From the NCBI GenBank assembly GCA_963693365.1, contig CAVNZM010000005.1, forward strand, positions 2,108,001 through 2,172,000: a DNA stretch of 64,000 nt. Reading direction: 5' to 3'. The notes below the pieces were generated by a model, which worked only from the letters and a program-made list of their open reading frames with translations, was not told the DNA's origin and made no database searches. The position numbers and the translations under genes were made by a program. Position 1 is the stretch's first letter. Every line of letters starts with the position of its first letter. Below, piece by piece: positions 1 to 8,785 of this stretch. The stretch comes from Amoebidium appalachense. Taxonomy: Eukaryota; Ichthyosporea.

Positions 1-92
1 TCAATGCGCATAGTGCAACCTTTGAACTGCGGGAACTCCCTCCAAAGGTCCTGAAGCCACATGTCGCCTTTTTTGTTCTGCTCGCCAGCCAT
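1..92 (-). CDS. Partial gene at the left edge, sharing its leader and first residues with the MSV199-like gene at 13.4 kb
   Basis: The ATG is at 92-90 and the frame stays open to the window edge (about 30 codons). It begins MAGEQNKKGD, nearly the same as the first ten residues (MAGEQNKRGD) of the protein starting at 13397, then diverges into an unrelated sequence. The untranslated leader is also shared: TATAAAAG, then CAGTC-GACACAG, then the ATG. The gene therefore seems to have the same promoter and start as the 13.4 kb gene attached to a different body, or to be a diverged paralog. Its function cannot be read from 30 residues. Confidence 0.5.
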   Translation of the reverse strand, partial: MAGEQNKKGDMWLQDLWREFPQFKGCTMRI

Positions 93-126
93 GCTGTGTC
101 CGACTGGCCTCCTCTGCCGGGCGCTG

Positions 127-138
127 CTCTTTTATACC
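127..138 (-). promoter_or_regulatory. TATA-box promoter of the left-edge gene
   Basis: On the minus strand this reads GGTATAAAAGAG, about 37 nt before the ATG at 92. The same box at the same distance precedes the gene starting at 13397, and similar boxes precede the resolvase and helicase genes. Confidence 0.6.
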
Positions 139-224
139 TTCAGACCAGGAAAACGGGAGCCCCGACGCTCGGCACGGTTGGTGTCGGCCTCCCAGGCTGC
201 CAGCCGCTTGTCGTAGAGTAAACT
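132..224 (-). pseudogene. Remnant of a paralog of the small membrane-protein gene at 4.0-4.4 kb
   Basis: One minus-strand frame reads LLYDKRLAAWEADT. This is almost identical to LLYDKRLAAGWEADT in the 121-residue protein at 4026-4391, and the DNA is similar too. A stop lies directly upstream (225-227), and only about 30 codons remain before a TAA at 132-134, so this is a fragment rather than a gene. That TAA sits inside the TATA box of the left-edge gene. Confidence 0.5.
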
Positions 225-284
225 GCATCAACACGGAAAGTGCGCCGGACGTGCACATGTAGCAATCTTTTTGGGGTCCCGGGT

Positions 285-2426
285 ATGGCGAATATTCTGG
301 AGGATCTGGACTTGGTGGAAAACATGGAGGACGAGGACACGGACAGCATGGAGGACGAGGGCACGGACAGCATGGAGGACGAGGACACGGACCCCTTCTC
401 AGATGCGTATTTTGAATTCCTGGAAGCTGCAGGGGTTGTTGAGCCTGGCACGACGGTCGACGACTGGTTCTGCGCCGACCCGGCAGACATAAGTGCGCTC
501 CGGACAGGTAGAAACTGGTGGCCGAACAAGCGCGCGGTTCAGGAGGCCGTGGACAACGGCACGGTGCAGCGGGCGATTGAGCGCCTGCAACAGCAGGGCC
601 TGGAAATGCCCGAAGGACGGGGGATGGAAGACCTAATAATTGAAACGCTGGTGTTCATGCGCGTGGCCCGCCAGGCACTCTCCGAGTCTGGGATGGTGCG
701 AAAGGTGTCAACCTTGTGGGGCGGGGAGCCTGAGAACCGCGACCCCTACATACGCGAAAATCTGGAAGATCTGGTGAGCCCCGCCGTGCGCGAAGAGGTG
801 AAGGCGGCCAAGCGCAATGGGGACGAGAATGCCATTCAAAATATTATGGATGATCCGGAAATCCGCGCCCAGATCACAGACGCGCTGTGGTGCAGGGCTG
901 CTCGCAGGGCCAATCGTCTCAAGCGCCTGGAAACAGCTCTGTACATGTCCGAGGGGCTCACCAAGAGAGAGTACATATTCAGGTACGCAGATGAGTTGTT
1001 TCCCTCGTACGCCGCGGCACGGATACGTGATATACCAATGGGTGATAACGAAGCATGGGAAAGGGCCGTCGAAACTGAAATGCTAGACGAAGCTGTGGTG
1101 GAGGAAGTCCGGAAGAAACTTATGAAACGCGCCACCAGTATTGGCGGCAAATATGTCGGAATCTTCCAGTTGGCTCTCAACGAGATGATAGCAAGCCACG
1201 GTGGCGTCATTCCAAACATGCAACAACGTCCCCACAATGGCGATGTCGAAATGGCTGTAGAACCCGAAGCCCCGGATTCGGATTCGATGCCCCAGGCTCC
1301 ATCTGGTAGCACTGCACCGGTGTCCGGGTCTGCCATGGATCTTTCGCACGCGGAGGGCGATGAAGATGATGCGAACATTTTCGAATGGACCGCACAAGGC
1401 CTTGTCAAACTATTTGCTACGTTGACCGCTGACTCTCCGCACCAGGCGAATCGGCTTTGTTATGAGCACAAGTGGGAGCTTGTTGACAAGTTTGAGTTGT
1501 TCGCGCGCGGTGCGCTCGAGATCGCCAGACGACGTCAAATGAAAGAAGATTTGGGCAAAATGCTGAAGGCAGATTTGGACGCAGAAGAGGCAGACGCTAA
1601 AGACGAAGAGGACGAGGAGGACCGCGCGTTTGTGGTCCCTGATGACGACCCGGAGGTGCAGCCACCAGACAACAATGCACCCGACACCCTTTCCGACGAG
1701 CTCCGCGACCTGAGGGCTGCGGTACAGATTGCACAACCCGAGACCAGGATCGAAGCCGTGAGGCAGGTTCTTGACTGGCTGGCGAGACAGCCGAACGGGG
1801 TGTACCACCCACCGCCGCCACGGATGCTGTTCCACAGGTTGCCGTCTCCATTGGACCTGTCAGACTGGCTCACCCGGACGATTTCTCCCATGGATGAAGA
1901 GGACATGAGGATCCCAGAAGGGGTTTACAACGCGCTGCAGAAGTGGATCAGGTACACGAAACTTAGACGCCTAGAAGCCCTGCGCGCAAATTTCAGACCG
2001 GCCCCGTCGACCGCGGAGTTAGAGGCATACGTAGAGAGAATGTACAGGGCGATCAACGGCTTGCTCCCGGATCGCTTCCACAACCACACTAATGATTGGA
2101 CGGGACGGTTTGATGCCTACCCCAGCGAAACAGCAGCCATCATACTCCTTTCTGGGGCAGAACCCCGGGGGGATCCATTGGCGGCGGCAGACGGCGACCC
2201 CATATTTGCGAGGATGCTCATCATCGCCGCAGGGGTCCAGGGATTGCACGATGCAGGGGTTTTTCAGTTTACAGGTGTGGAGTCGCCGGTTAGACCGGTG
2301 GTTGAAGACTTGCCATTAGGACCGGCTGGCAATACCCGGTGGACGCGGTCTGGAACAACGCATGCCCTGAGGACCACCAAAAGGCAAAGGAGACAGCTCA
2401 GGCATTACAGGCCACCCGGGCAGTAA
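285..2426 (+). CDS. Unknown acidic, helix-rich protein of 713 residues
   Basis: I do not recognise this protein. The start at 285 is chosen because the short in-frame extension to 240 lacks protein-like character. The N-terminus has near-repeats of the acidic motif DSMEDE (residues about 15-35). A long charged, probably helical region follows, then a low-complexity Pro/Ser linker around residues 345-365, another charged segment with an Asp/Glu run (about 440-460), and an Arg-rich C-terminus. No membrane segment or catalytic motif is visible. It lies 51 nt upstream of the putative protease-family gene on the same strand. A virion or DNA-associated role would fit its size and charge but is a guess. 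Confidence 0.7.
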   Translation: MANILEDLDLVENMEDEDTDSMEDEGTDSMEDEDTDPFSDAYFEFLEAAGVVEPGTTVDDWFCADPADISALRTGRNWWPNKRAVQEAVDNGTVQRAIERLQQQGLEMPEGRGMEDLIIETLVFMRVARQALSESGMVRKVSTLWGGEPENRDPYIRENLEDLVSPAVREEVKAAKRNGDENAIQNIMDDPEIRAQITDALWCRAARRANRLKRLETALYMSEGLTKREYIFRYADELFPSYAAARIRDIPMGDNEAWERAVETEMLDEAVVEEVRKKLMKRATSIGGKYVGIFQLALNEMIASHGGVIPNMQQRPHNGDVEMAVEPEAPDSDSMPQAPSGSTAPVSGSAMDLSHAEGDEDDANIFEWTAQGLVKLFATLTADSPHQANRLCYEHKWELVDKFELFARGALEIARRRQMKEDLGKMLKADLDAEEADAKDEEDEEDRAFVVPDDDPEVQPPDNNAPDTLSDELRDLRAAVQIAQPETRIEAVRQVLDWLARQPNGVYHPPPPRMLFHRLPSPLDLSDWLTRTISPMDEEDMRIPEGVYNALQKWIRYTKLRRLEALRANFRPAPSTAELEAYVERMYRAINGLLPDRFHNHTNDWTGRFDAYPSETAAIILLSGAEPRGDPLAAADGDPIFARMLIIAAGVQGLHDAGVFQFTGVESPVRPVVEDLPLGPAGNTRWTRSGTTHALRTTKRQRRQLRHYRPPGQ

Positions 2427-2477
2427 ACAAGCGAACACAATCGAAGCCACCAAAGTTTTGGGGTGTTGAATCTATAG

Positions 2478-3983
2478 ATGGCACACGGGCGAGGGAGGGA
2501 TGTAGTGGAAAGATTTCCCGTGAAGCCGCGCTGCTTTTTCAGGTTCGTAAAGAAAAATGCAGAACATTTTGTGGAAGAAACGCCGGTCTCCCCCAGCACT
2601 CAGACGTACGCATGGACACCGGAAAACGGTTGCCTCTCCCTCTCCCTGGAAAGCACAGAACCCGACACGATCCCGGTGTATCTTGCCTGTGTTAAACGTC
2701 TCCGGTTCGATGCGCAACAGGATGGCTACTCCGTGAATATCGAGTTCGAGAACCAAGATAGTCCTGGGATACGCACCTTCGACACAACTTACGATTCGGT
2801 TCGAAACTTCATGTTGGACAAGAGGGGCAATGCTTTCAAGGAGATCATGGTGAAGCACGCCCCATACCAGATCGAGGAGTACAAAAAGAGTACCATCCCT
2901 GGGAACCCAACACCCCCATATTTGCAGGAGGATTCGGTAGCAGACTTCTTGTTTGACAAACTGTACCGCGGGGCCCAACAAATTTCGGGGTCCATAAAAG
3001 ATTTGATAGGGTTGGGGTCTGTGTGGACTTCGCCTGCAGTAGAGGGGAGAACCAATACTATAGTAATGCTACAGACATATCTTCCGAAGTCCACAATTTT
3101 CGCCCCCGGAGAATTGCTCCGTACACAACCCAACAACGAGTCAATGACTGTCCAGCAATCGTTTAGGAATCTCAGGAACGATGGCTTCATGACCACCATA
3201 TCGATGCCTAAATGGAAGTTCTTTTTTAGGAACGAACTCGCGACAATGTTGTTCCAATGGCTGACTGACCCCCAACGGGTGCCCTACTTTATTATATACA
3301 CAGGTGAAGTGCACCATGCTTCTGTCATCATACTCGTTTCAGGTGACAAGTCGAGTATAGTTCTGGAGTTCTTCAATGTCCATGCCCCGAGTAGCACGTT
3401 GACAAAAGCCCTTGTCTCATTCATGAGAAGCGCTGATCCCACAGGCAAGCTGAAAGACATACTTCGATCCCTCAAACCCGAAAGTGTTTGCACTGATTTG
3501 CAAAATCTTCATGGAAAAAGGACATTGTACGACGAATTGTTTGACAGAGACGAGGTGGTCGATGGGGCCTGTGCGTCTTGGTTGAGTATTTACATACTGT
3601 TGCGGACTTCACAAGCCGACTGGTCGTCCATACCGGGTGCGGATGGGCACACCATAGGCGAGCGGATCTGCAACTTCATCAAGACGAAAATCGCAAGGGA
3701 TGGGGGATTCCAAGCGGTTTATAAGGTCGGGGGGACGATCGCGATGTACGGAAAGCGCCTGGTCGAACTCTACGGGGCTAAGATGTATCAAACTGCGGAT
3801 TGGTGGGCGCAAGACGGCGTCAATCAACAGGAGCGTTACCGAGAGGTCGTGGACATGGTGCTTTCCAAGAAAGTTCTCGTATTGACCGATGCCGAGCTCA
3901 AGGATGCAGGACTGCCAACACGCAAGGACGGCGAGCAGCTTGTGAACGAGGTCCGAGAACAAGCGGCGCGCCTCCTCCCCTGA
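2478..3983 (+). CDS. Large protein with a possible His-Asn-Cys cysteine-protease core (501 residues)
   Basis: This is one of two related genes; the other is the broken copy at 8786-10326 on the opposite strand. Both begin with a KP-x-CFF-x-FVK motif, share a middle region ending in LLQTYLPKS or MLQTYLPKS, and share a C-terminal half. The C-terminal half holds the most conserved blocks: HASVII (His280), E-x-F-N (Asn300) and D-x-ACASWL-x-YILLRTS (Cys365). A His, then an Asn or Asp, then a Cys in a helix start is the order found in adenain/Ulp1-type viral maturation proteases, so a capsid-processing protease is possible. This is inferred from motif order alone and no typical Gln oxyanion motif was confirmed. 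The last about 50 residues, with V-x-TDAEL-x-x-AGLP, are also conserved in the paralog. Confidence 0.75.
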   Translation: MAHGRGRDVVERFPVKPRCFFRFVKKNAEHFVEETPVSPSTQTYAWTPENGCLSLSLESTEPDTIPVYLACVKRLRFDAQQDGYSVNIEFENQDSPGIRTFDTTYDSVRNFMLDKRGNAFKEIMVKHAPYQIEEYKKSTIPGNPTPPYLQEDSVADFLFDKLYRGAQQISGSIKDLIGLGSVWTSPAVEGRTNTIVMLQTYLPKSTIFAPGELLRTQPNNESMTVQQSFRNLRNDGFMTTISMPKWKFFFRNELATMLFQWLTDPQRVPYFIIYTGEVHHASVIILVSGDKSSIVLEFFNVHAPSSTLTKALVSFMRSADPTGKLKDILRSLKPESVCTDLQNLHGKRTLYDELFDRDEVVDGACASWLSIYILLRTSQADWSSIPGADGHTIGERICNFIKTKIARDGGFQAVYKVGGTIAMYGKRLVELYGAKMYQTADWWAQDGVNQQERYREVVDMVLSKKVLVLTDAELKDAGLPTRKDGEQLVNEVREQAARLLP

Positions 3984-4025
3984 GGGCATCAAAAGGTCAA
4001 GAATTGAGGTGGATTGATCCCTGCC

Positions 4026-4391
4026 TCAGCGGAGGACCTCCCTTCTCAGCGCAGCGGCCAGCCGCGCGAGCCAGGCGGTGCGGTCGTCGCCCAGGCGTGT
4101 GGCAAAGTCGGCATAGGACATCTGTGCCGAGAACCATTGACCCTTCTCCTCGTTCCAGTAGCGCAGGCCGTTGACATTGGAAACTTCCATGCGCGGGCAC
4201 CGGCCACATTCGCCAAAACGGGCTGTGTCGGCCTCCCAGCCCGCGGCCAGGCGCTTGTCATAAAGCAGGGCGGCACAGGCGGGTGCGTCGCAGGGCGGGT
4301 CACGACCGAACACCGTGCGCACCGCATCTCGCAGCGCAAGCGCAAGCAGGGTGGTCACGCAGAGGGCCATGAGCAGGAGTACCAGCTGCAT
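4026..4391 (-). CDS. Small signal-anchored membrane protein, 121 residues
   Basis: The N-terminus MQLVLLLMALCVTTLLALAL is a strong signal peptide or membrane anchor. It is followed by a short domain with four cysteines (two near residues 34-39 and a C-x-x-C at about 62-65) and a Trp-rich segment (YWNEEKGQWF). No known family was recognised. It is divergent from the gene at 4440, the two start codons being 48 nt apart, so a shared bidirectional promoter is likely. A fragment of a second copy persists at 132-224, which argues that this frame is a real coding sequence. Confidence 0.6.
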   Translation of the reverse strand: MQLVLLLMALCVTTLLALALRDAVRTVFGRDPPCDAPACAALLYDKRLAAGWEADTARFGECGRCPRMEVSNVNGLRYWNEEKGQWFSAQMSYADFATRLGDDRTAWLARLAAALRREVLR

Positions 4392-4439
4392 TGTTACGTC
4401 ACGGGCGCATTTTGTGCCGGCTTAATCTTCCTGTAGTGC

Positions 4440-5027
4440 ATGCACATCACGCACGGCGACCGCTTCGTCAGCCGCAACCTCGCGCTGCTCAGCTGCCCGG
4501 TGGAGTGGCCCGAGGACCTGGCCAACACGAGGCACACGGGCATGGGCCTGCGGTGGCGGCGTGACGGCGACAAGGTCACCGCCATGCTCGGTGAGACACG
4601 CATGTACTGGAGGGCGCTGCCCGAGGCCAACGTCGTCACGTTCACCGATGACCCGGCTCAGGCGAGCTCTTTTGGGTTCAGCGACTGCCCGCTCCCGCAG
4701 CCCAACCACGTTCCCGACACGGGTCTGGCGGGCGTGCGGGTGCGTCTGCACGACAAAGACCTGCCGGCTCTCCCCCCACCTAGCGCACCGCCCCAGGGCC
4801 GCGTGGAGCTCGGCGTGGCCTTCTCCATCGGCGTGCTCGGCGTGGGGCCCCTGCCCATGCCCTCGTGGTTTGTGTCCTCGGTCGCAGACACGAGCCCCAC
4901 CATGCAGTATGGGTTCCGCGGCGTCAACCTTGCGCTGTGCCTGCTGCACGTGTGGCGCGTGCGCGTGTGCGTGGACCTGTTCCCGTTCCCGGGCCTGACG
5001 CTTTTTCTGGCGCTGCTCGAGCTCTGA
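4440..5027 (+). CDS. Unknown protein of 195 residues with a hydrophobic C-terminus
   Basis: The frame is open and GC-rich, with a soluble-looking N-terminal two thirds, a Pro-rich stretch around residues 109-120, and a hydrophobic C-terminus (VRVCVDLFPFPGLTLFLALL) that could be a tail anchor. It has no recognised motif. It ends 20 nt before the putative secreted protein at 5048 on the same strand, and the cluster from 4.0 to 6.0 kb consists of small secreted or membrane proteins. A role at the virion or cell surface is only a guess from the neighbours. Confidence 0.55.
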   Translation: MHITHGDRFVSRNLALLSCPVEWPEDLANTRHTGMGLRWRRDGDKVTAMLGETRMYWRALPEANVVTFTDDPAQASSFGFSDCPLPQPNHVPDTGLAGVRVRLHDKDLPALPPPSAPPQGRVELGVAFSIGVLGVGPLPMPSWFVSSVADTSPTMQYGFRGVNLALCLLHVWRVRVCVDLFPFPGLTLFLALLEL

Positions 5028-5047
5028 TATTTTGTAGCCATCTATCA

Positions 5048-5439
5048 ATGCGTGCGCTGCTCCTGTGTCCCCCCCTGCTTGCACTGGTCCTTGCGGCCCC
5101 CGAGTGCCTGGTGTTTGCGAGCTCGGCAACCCTTGCGGCAACCACCGCGCACGTGCCGCCCAGCTCCACTGCCGAAACAAAGACGTGGTGGGCGACCCTG
5201 ACGCACGTGGAGACCGTTGCAGCACCACAGCCGCCGCTTCGATTCAAACCATCGAAACCACCTCGGCCTCGGAAACTCCCACCGAAACGGACACCGACGT
5301 ATTCGAGATCCCCACCTCCATCACTGAAGGCGACCCAACCGACGAACCCATGCCCACGATGCCCGTGGACCCGCCCGCACCACCCGCCGGGGTGAACGCA
5401 TCCAACTGGGAGTGCCGTTGCACGCTCATCAGACGTTAA
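5048..5439 (+). pseudogene. Secreted EGF-like Cys-rich protein interrupted by a frameshift
   Basis: From the ATG at 5048 the frame encodes a textbook signal peptide (MRALLLCPPLLALVLAA), but it soon becomes low-complexity. The neighbouring frame, open to a TAA at 5437-5439, carries a Cys-rich module (VCELGNPCGN, then LHC and DRC) like an EGF repeat, a Thr/Glu/Pro-rich linker and a final WECRC. The two halves meet at a C-run at about 5097-5101. A one-base length change there would put the signal peptide directly in front of the Cys-rich module. This could be a sequencing error, a mutation or a slippery tract. Function unknown; probably surface or secreted. Confidence 0.5.
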
Positions 5440-5520
5440 TCATTTCTCGGAAAACCAGAGTTGGCCTGTCCATTCTTTGTTTTGTTCAGCCACGCCAGCT
5501 TTTAATTTGCGCAAGAAGAA

Positions 5521-6023
5521 TGGACTTGTCAAATGCGATTGCCTTAATCATTCTAATGCTTACTATCGGTGTGTTGGCATGGGCATACATCAAGTACGAA
5601 CCCAAACCTGCCCCTGGCAAAAACGACAGTACCCCTAAGCCTGGCCCCGGCAAAAACGACAGTACCCCTGCAGTCGCACGGACACAGTGGTATGCTTTCG
5701 ACCAAGTAGGGGACCACAGCACGGACAACACGTTTAACGACTGGCAAGACCCGGTGAACTATGGGTACACGTCGGCCAGTCAGTGCATTAACCGATGCCA
5801 ATCAATGAGCGGATGCCAACAGGTGGGCTATTCGCCATGGCAGGATATGGACGGGAAGCGGCCAAAAGGCTATTGCTACATGAGAAAAGCAGTCAAGAAA
5901 TGGCCGTTGGATGCGTGGTCAAACAAGTCCGGTGTGGCTGCATCGGAATCGCAGGTCACGTATGTGATGGCCGCACAAGTGCCGGAGAGCGAGAAGCAAC
6001 ATGGCAAGCTGGTTGAGTTCTAG
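5521..6023 (+). CDS. Type II membrane protein with a PAN/apple-like Cys module
   Basis: The start at 5521 gives MDLSNAIALIILMLTIGVLA, an N-terminal membrane anchor followed by a stalk with two copies of a PGKNDSTP repeat (residues about 29-50). The ectodomain has a Cys pattern (C-x3-C-x5-C, then GYCYMRK) that resembles PAN/apple or similar carbohydrate- and protein-binding modules. The resemblance is by pattern only. Upstream in-frame codons exist back to 5412 but the anchor argues for the later ATG. It sits in a run of small secreted or membrane genes and precedes the candidate structural protein at 6202. Confidence 0.65.
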
Positions 6024-6201
6024 CATGAATCAGATGAACAAATGTAAGAAAGGCTGGCATTTCCATTGCCCCCTGGTTTGGGTGCACGCTGCTACAAAGA
6101 TATTTGGCAACCTTGTTTTTCTTTGTCGTGTATATGGCCAATTTGATGGCTGTTTGATCTTGTGTCTAGAGCTGGCTTCTTTTTTATTGTGCCCCAATGT
6201 A

Positions 6202-7560
6202 ATGTCGCATGCGCGCTCCCGCATCCTTGACGACATGGCGTCCCACATCGATTTCTCGGCAGCCGTGGCGCGCCGGGCAGCGTTCCCGCACGGGCCAGCC
6301 CTGCCCTCGGCCCCCCGCAGCGTGTCGGTGCCGAGCGAGGCGCCCCCGCGTGTCGAGCCCCCGCAGCCGCCGCAGGGCCAGTGGCGCTACCACTTCGTGA
6401 CGGGCGGGTCCGAGTGCCGGCCGCTGCAGGTGGAGTTTCCCGCCACCCAGTCCGTGCACGGCATCCGTGTTGAGGGCATCAAGGCGCACAGCGTGTACGA
6501 CGTGTGCGAGGGCGCCAACAAGCTCACGCTGTCGCTGTCGTACCTGGACTCGCCCGACGGCCGGCCCCCGGGCATGTGGGTGAAGGCGTCCACCGACGTG
6601 TACCTGCCTGTGGGCAACTACACCCTGGACACCCTGTGCGCCGAACTCGAGATGCGTCTGGACGCCGCCATCGCCGCATGCTTCAACCCCAGCTACAGCC
6701 CCGAGGAGGTGGCGGACATTTTGGAGATGTACCCGGACACGCTGCCCTACTACGCCAGCGTCACACACACGGAGCGGTTGCGCCGGGACGCCGAGCGCAA
6801 CGGCGAGGCGTGGACCAGGCACCAGGACTTTGTGTGCAAGACGCGGTGGGCGCCACGCCGGCAGGGCCCGCGCGACGAGATCGCATTCGAGGCGCTGATG
6901 CTCGCGCAGCTGTACTACAGGGAGAACGCATGGGCGTGGCGTGAGCTGGCCAACGAGCGTGACACCCACGGGCGCATCCAGTGGCCGTTCCACAACACGC
7001 TGTACAACCTCATGACGCCCTCGAAGCTCGCGCTGCCCGGGCGACTGGTCATCAGCATCCACCACCGCAAGAACATGGACCCGGACACCATGAAGCACTG
7101 GCTGCCGTATGCGTCGGTGCCGACGTTCTCGCTTGACGTGTGCCGGGGGCTCGGGAGCGTGCTGGGAATGGCGGCCGGCGCGCACGTCAGCCACAGCCTG
7201 ACAGCGGGGCTGCCTCCGCTGGCCCGCTACTTCGACGGGCGAGACCATGCGGCCGTGGAGGAGGGCGACCAGCAGCTGCCGTGCCAGGGTGACAACATCC
7301 AGTGCGTGTTTGGGACGGATGCACCCCTGGGCCCGCGGGGGGCGCTCATGGTGCACGTCATGCAGGGCGAGACGAACCTGCAGGGGCGCATCATGGCGCC
7401 GGGCGTGCAGGGGGCGGCGGGCGGGGCGGTGGACGACATGCTGGCGAGCCCGCAGATCTTGGGGACGCTGGACCACGTCGACACACTGCGGCTGGTGGTG
7501 GTGGACGAGACCGGGACAAGGGTGACTGGCTGTTTCTCGGCGCTGGTCGCGGTTAAATAA
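6202..7560 (+). CDS. Candidate virion structural protein (minor capsid or penton-like), 452 residues
   Basis: No stop interrupts the frame from well upstream. ATGs at 6202 and 6235 are both possible, and the second gives MASHIDFSAAV. The protein has a Pro-rich N-terminus and then a beta-rich region with VYLPVGNYTLDTL at about residue 133. The pattern PxGxYT-x-x-L recurs in minor capsid and fibre-base proteins of polinton-like viruses, virophages and adenoviruses. The C-terminus (TLRLVVVDETGTRV) is also beta-strand-like. The assignment is inferred from pattern, size and neighbours. The stop codon lies inside AAATAAAA, so stop and polyadenylation signal overlap. The long open antisense frame is a GC-driven shadow. 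Confidence 0.6.
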   Translation: MSHARSRILDDMASHIDFSAAVARRAAFPHGPALPSAPRSVSVPSEAPPRVEPPQPPQGQWRYHFVTGGSECRPLQVEFPATQSVHGIRVEGIKAHSVYDVCEGANKLTLSLSYLDSPDGRPPGMWVKASTDVYLPVGNYTLDTLCAELEMRLDAAIAACFNPSYSPEEVADILEMYPDTLPYYASVTHTERLRRDAERNGEAWTRHQDFVCKTRWAPRRQGPRDEIAFEALMLAQLYYRENAWAWRELANERDTHGRIQWPFHNTLYNLMTPSKLALPGRLVISIHHRKNMDPDTMKHWLPYASVPTFSLDVCRGLGSVLGMAAGAHVSHSLTAGLPPLARYFDGRDHAAVEEGDQQLPCQGDNIQCVFGTDAPLGPRGALMVHVMQGETNLQGRIMAPGVQGAAGGAVDDMLASPQILGTLDHVDTLRLVVVDETGTRVTGCFSALVAVK

Positions 7561-7587
7561 AAGAGACTCCCAGATAATTCCTGACCT

Positions 7588-8103
7588 CTACCCGCCCATA
7601 GCCGCCCTGTCAGCGGGGCGTTCAACCTGTGGGAACCTAGGCACGAACGAGAAGGACTCGAATGTCGCGTACGCCGCACGGCGCGCCACAGCCATGCCGC
7701 AGTGACGCGCGCGCTCCTGGAACTGCTGGTAGCGGTCGGTGTACTGGGGATCGGACGACGTCTCCATGAGGAACACGCCAAACCTGTCCTCCTCCTCGTC
7801 ACCGAAGAAGATGATGTTGACGACGACGGGGACCCCCTCGAGCCGCCCGACCATGAGCCAGTTGTAGTGCCCCCTCCCATGGATCATCCAGGGCTCCCGC
7901 GCCTGTGCGCTTTCGATCAAGAACAGAAACGACTCCTGCCCGGACAACACATCCTCGCACGGCAGTGTCAGCTGCAAGTAGAATATGTTCGGCTGGCCCA
8001 GCCGTGGTATCATTTCGGCCAAATCCGAGCCGCCGTCGATAAACACCTCGTGGTCGTAATCCGCGTCCCATCCCCATGTGGCCTGTGAAGTCCCGATTCC
8101 CAT
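7588..8103 (-). CDS. Unknown protein of 171 residues
   Basis: The start ATG at 8103 is the only one between the 5' end of the divergent resolvase gene and the protein-like region; the open frame further upstream is antisense to the resolvase. The product has an acidic N-terminus, a segment rich in aromatic and hydrophobic residues (NIFYLQLTL, SFLFLIES, VVVNIIFF) that suggests a compact beta-rich domain, an acidic turn (FGDEEEDRFG) and a basic/aromatic tail. No family recognised. It converges with the candidate structural gene, ending 28 nt from its stop, and diverges from the resolvase. Confidence 0.6.
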   Translation of the reverse strand: MGIGTSQATWGWDADYDHEVFIDGGSDLAEMIPRLGQPNIFYLQLTLPCEDVLSGQESFLFLIESAQAREPWMIHGRGHYNWLMVGRLEGVPVVVNIIFFGDEEEDRFGVFLMETSSDPQYTDRYQQFQERARHCGMAVARRAAYATFESFSFVPRFPQVERPADRAAMGG

Positions 8104-8146
8104 GCCTGTGCCAACAATATTCTTGTAAACGAGTTGGGCAGGGAAG

Positions 8147-8156
8147 CATAAAAGGG
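8147..8156 (+). promoter_or_regulatory. TATA-like box of the resolvase gene
   Basis: CATAAAAGGG lies about 30 nt upstream of the ATG at 8182, matching the TATAAAAG boxes found before other genes of this segment. Confidence 0.5.
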
Positions 8157-8181
8157 AATCCCCCAACCCCCCACCCTCACA

Positions 8182-8766
8182 ATGCGTGTGGCCGCCATCG
8201 ACATCGGCTTCCTGAACCTGGTGGTGTGCGTGCTCAGCACGACCGACGACCCGCGCACGCCCTTCATCATCCACACGTGGGACCGCTGGCTCGTGGGCAA
8301 CCCGGACACCACGGCCACGGTGCTGGTCGAGCTGCTGCTGCGCCGGCTGCACGAGGACCGCGCGCTGTTCGCGGACGTCGACATGGTCGTCATCGAGCGC
8401 CAGATGGTCACCAAGCTGAGCGTGCTGGCGCACGCCCTGCAGGCGTACTTCCTCACCCTCAGATTGACCAATGGCCACGGGCCCGGCGTGGTGCTGCAGC
8501 ACGGCACGCGCAAGAACCAGTGCGGGGCGTGGCTCGCCCGCCACGGAATGGCTCCTGCGGAGACGGGCAAGGCGGGGTATGCGGTGTACAAGCGGCGTGC
8601 GGTGGTCGACACGCAGCAAGCGCTCAAGCTGCAGAGTGAGCAGGGGTGGCGGGACAAGTTTGGGCGGGAGGGCAAGAAGGACGACATGGCGGATGCGCTG
8701 CTGCACGGTCTGTGGTACCTGTTCTGTCGGAATCAGAAGGGGGGGGTCACGCTGGAACTAAAATAA
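8182..8766 (+). CDS. Holliday junction resolvase, poxvirus A22/Ydc2-like (RNase H fold), 194 residues
   Basis: The protein would cleave four-way junctions that arise during replication and resolve concatemers. The RNase H-fold acidic residues are in the expected order: Asp7 in AAIDIGFLN, Glu72 in VVIERQM, and Asp167/Asp168 in KKDDMADALLH. The length is close to that of the poxvirus, chlorovirus and mimivirus enzymes. The central region contains GTRKNQCGAWL and TQQALKLQ, consistent with the fungal mitochondrial Ydc2/Cce1 relatives. A TATA-like box lies 30 nt upstream, and the stop codon overlaps AATAAA (AAAATAAAGG). Together with the D5-type helicase this is a strong marker of a large-DNA-virus or virophage replication module. 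Confidence 0.85.
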   Translation: MRVAAIDIGFLNLVVCVLSTTDDPRTPFIIHTWDRWLVGNPDTTATVLVELLLRRLHEDRALFADVDMVVIERQMVTKLSVLAHALQAYFLTLRLTNGHGPGVVLQHGTRKNQCGAWLARHGMAPAETGKAGYAVYKRRAVVDTQQALKLQSEQGWRDKFGREGKKDDMADALLHGLWYLFCRNQKGGVTLELK

Positions 8767-8785
8767 AGGTGGCAATCGCCCCTGC

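Noticed and set aside
4440-5228. Long minus-strand frames (up to 268 codons) over 4.4-5.2 kb
   Set aside because: They are His/Arg/Gln-rich shadows of GC-rich plus-strand genes and overlap two coding regions.
6184-7476. A 430-codon antisense frame over the candidate structural gene
   Set aside because: It is an Arg/His/Val-rich GC shadow; the plus-strand frame has protein-like motifs and a stop/AATAAA end.
8104-8706. Upstream extension of the minus-strand gene at 7588-8103
   Set aside because: It is exactly antisense to the resolvase, whose catalytic motifs are clear; the extension is Arg/His/Leu-rich shadow sequence.
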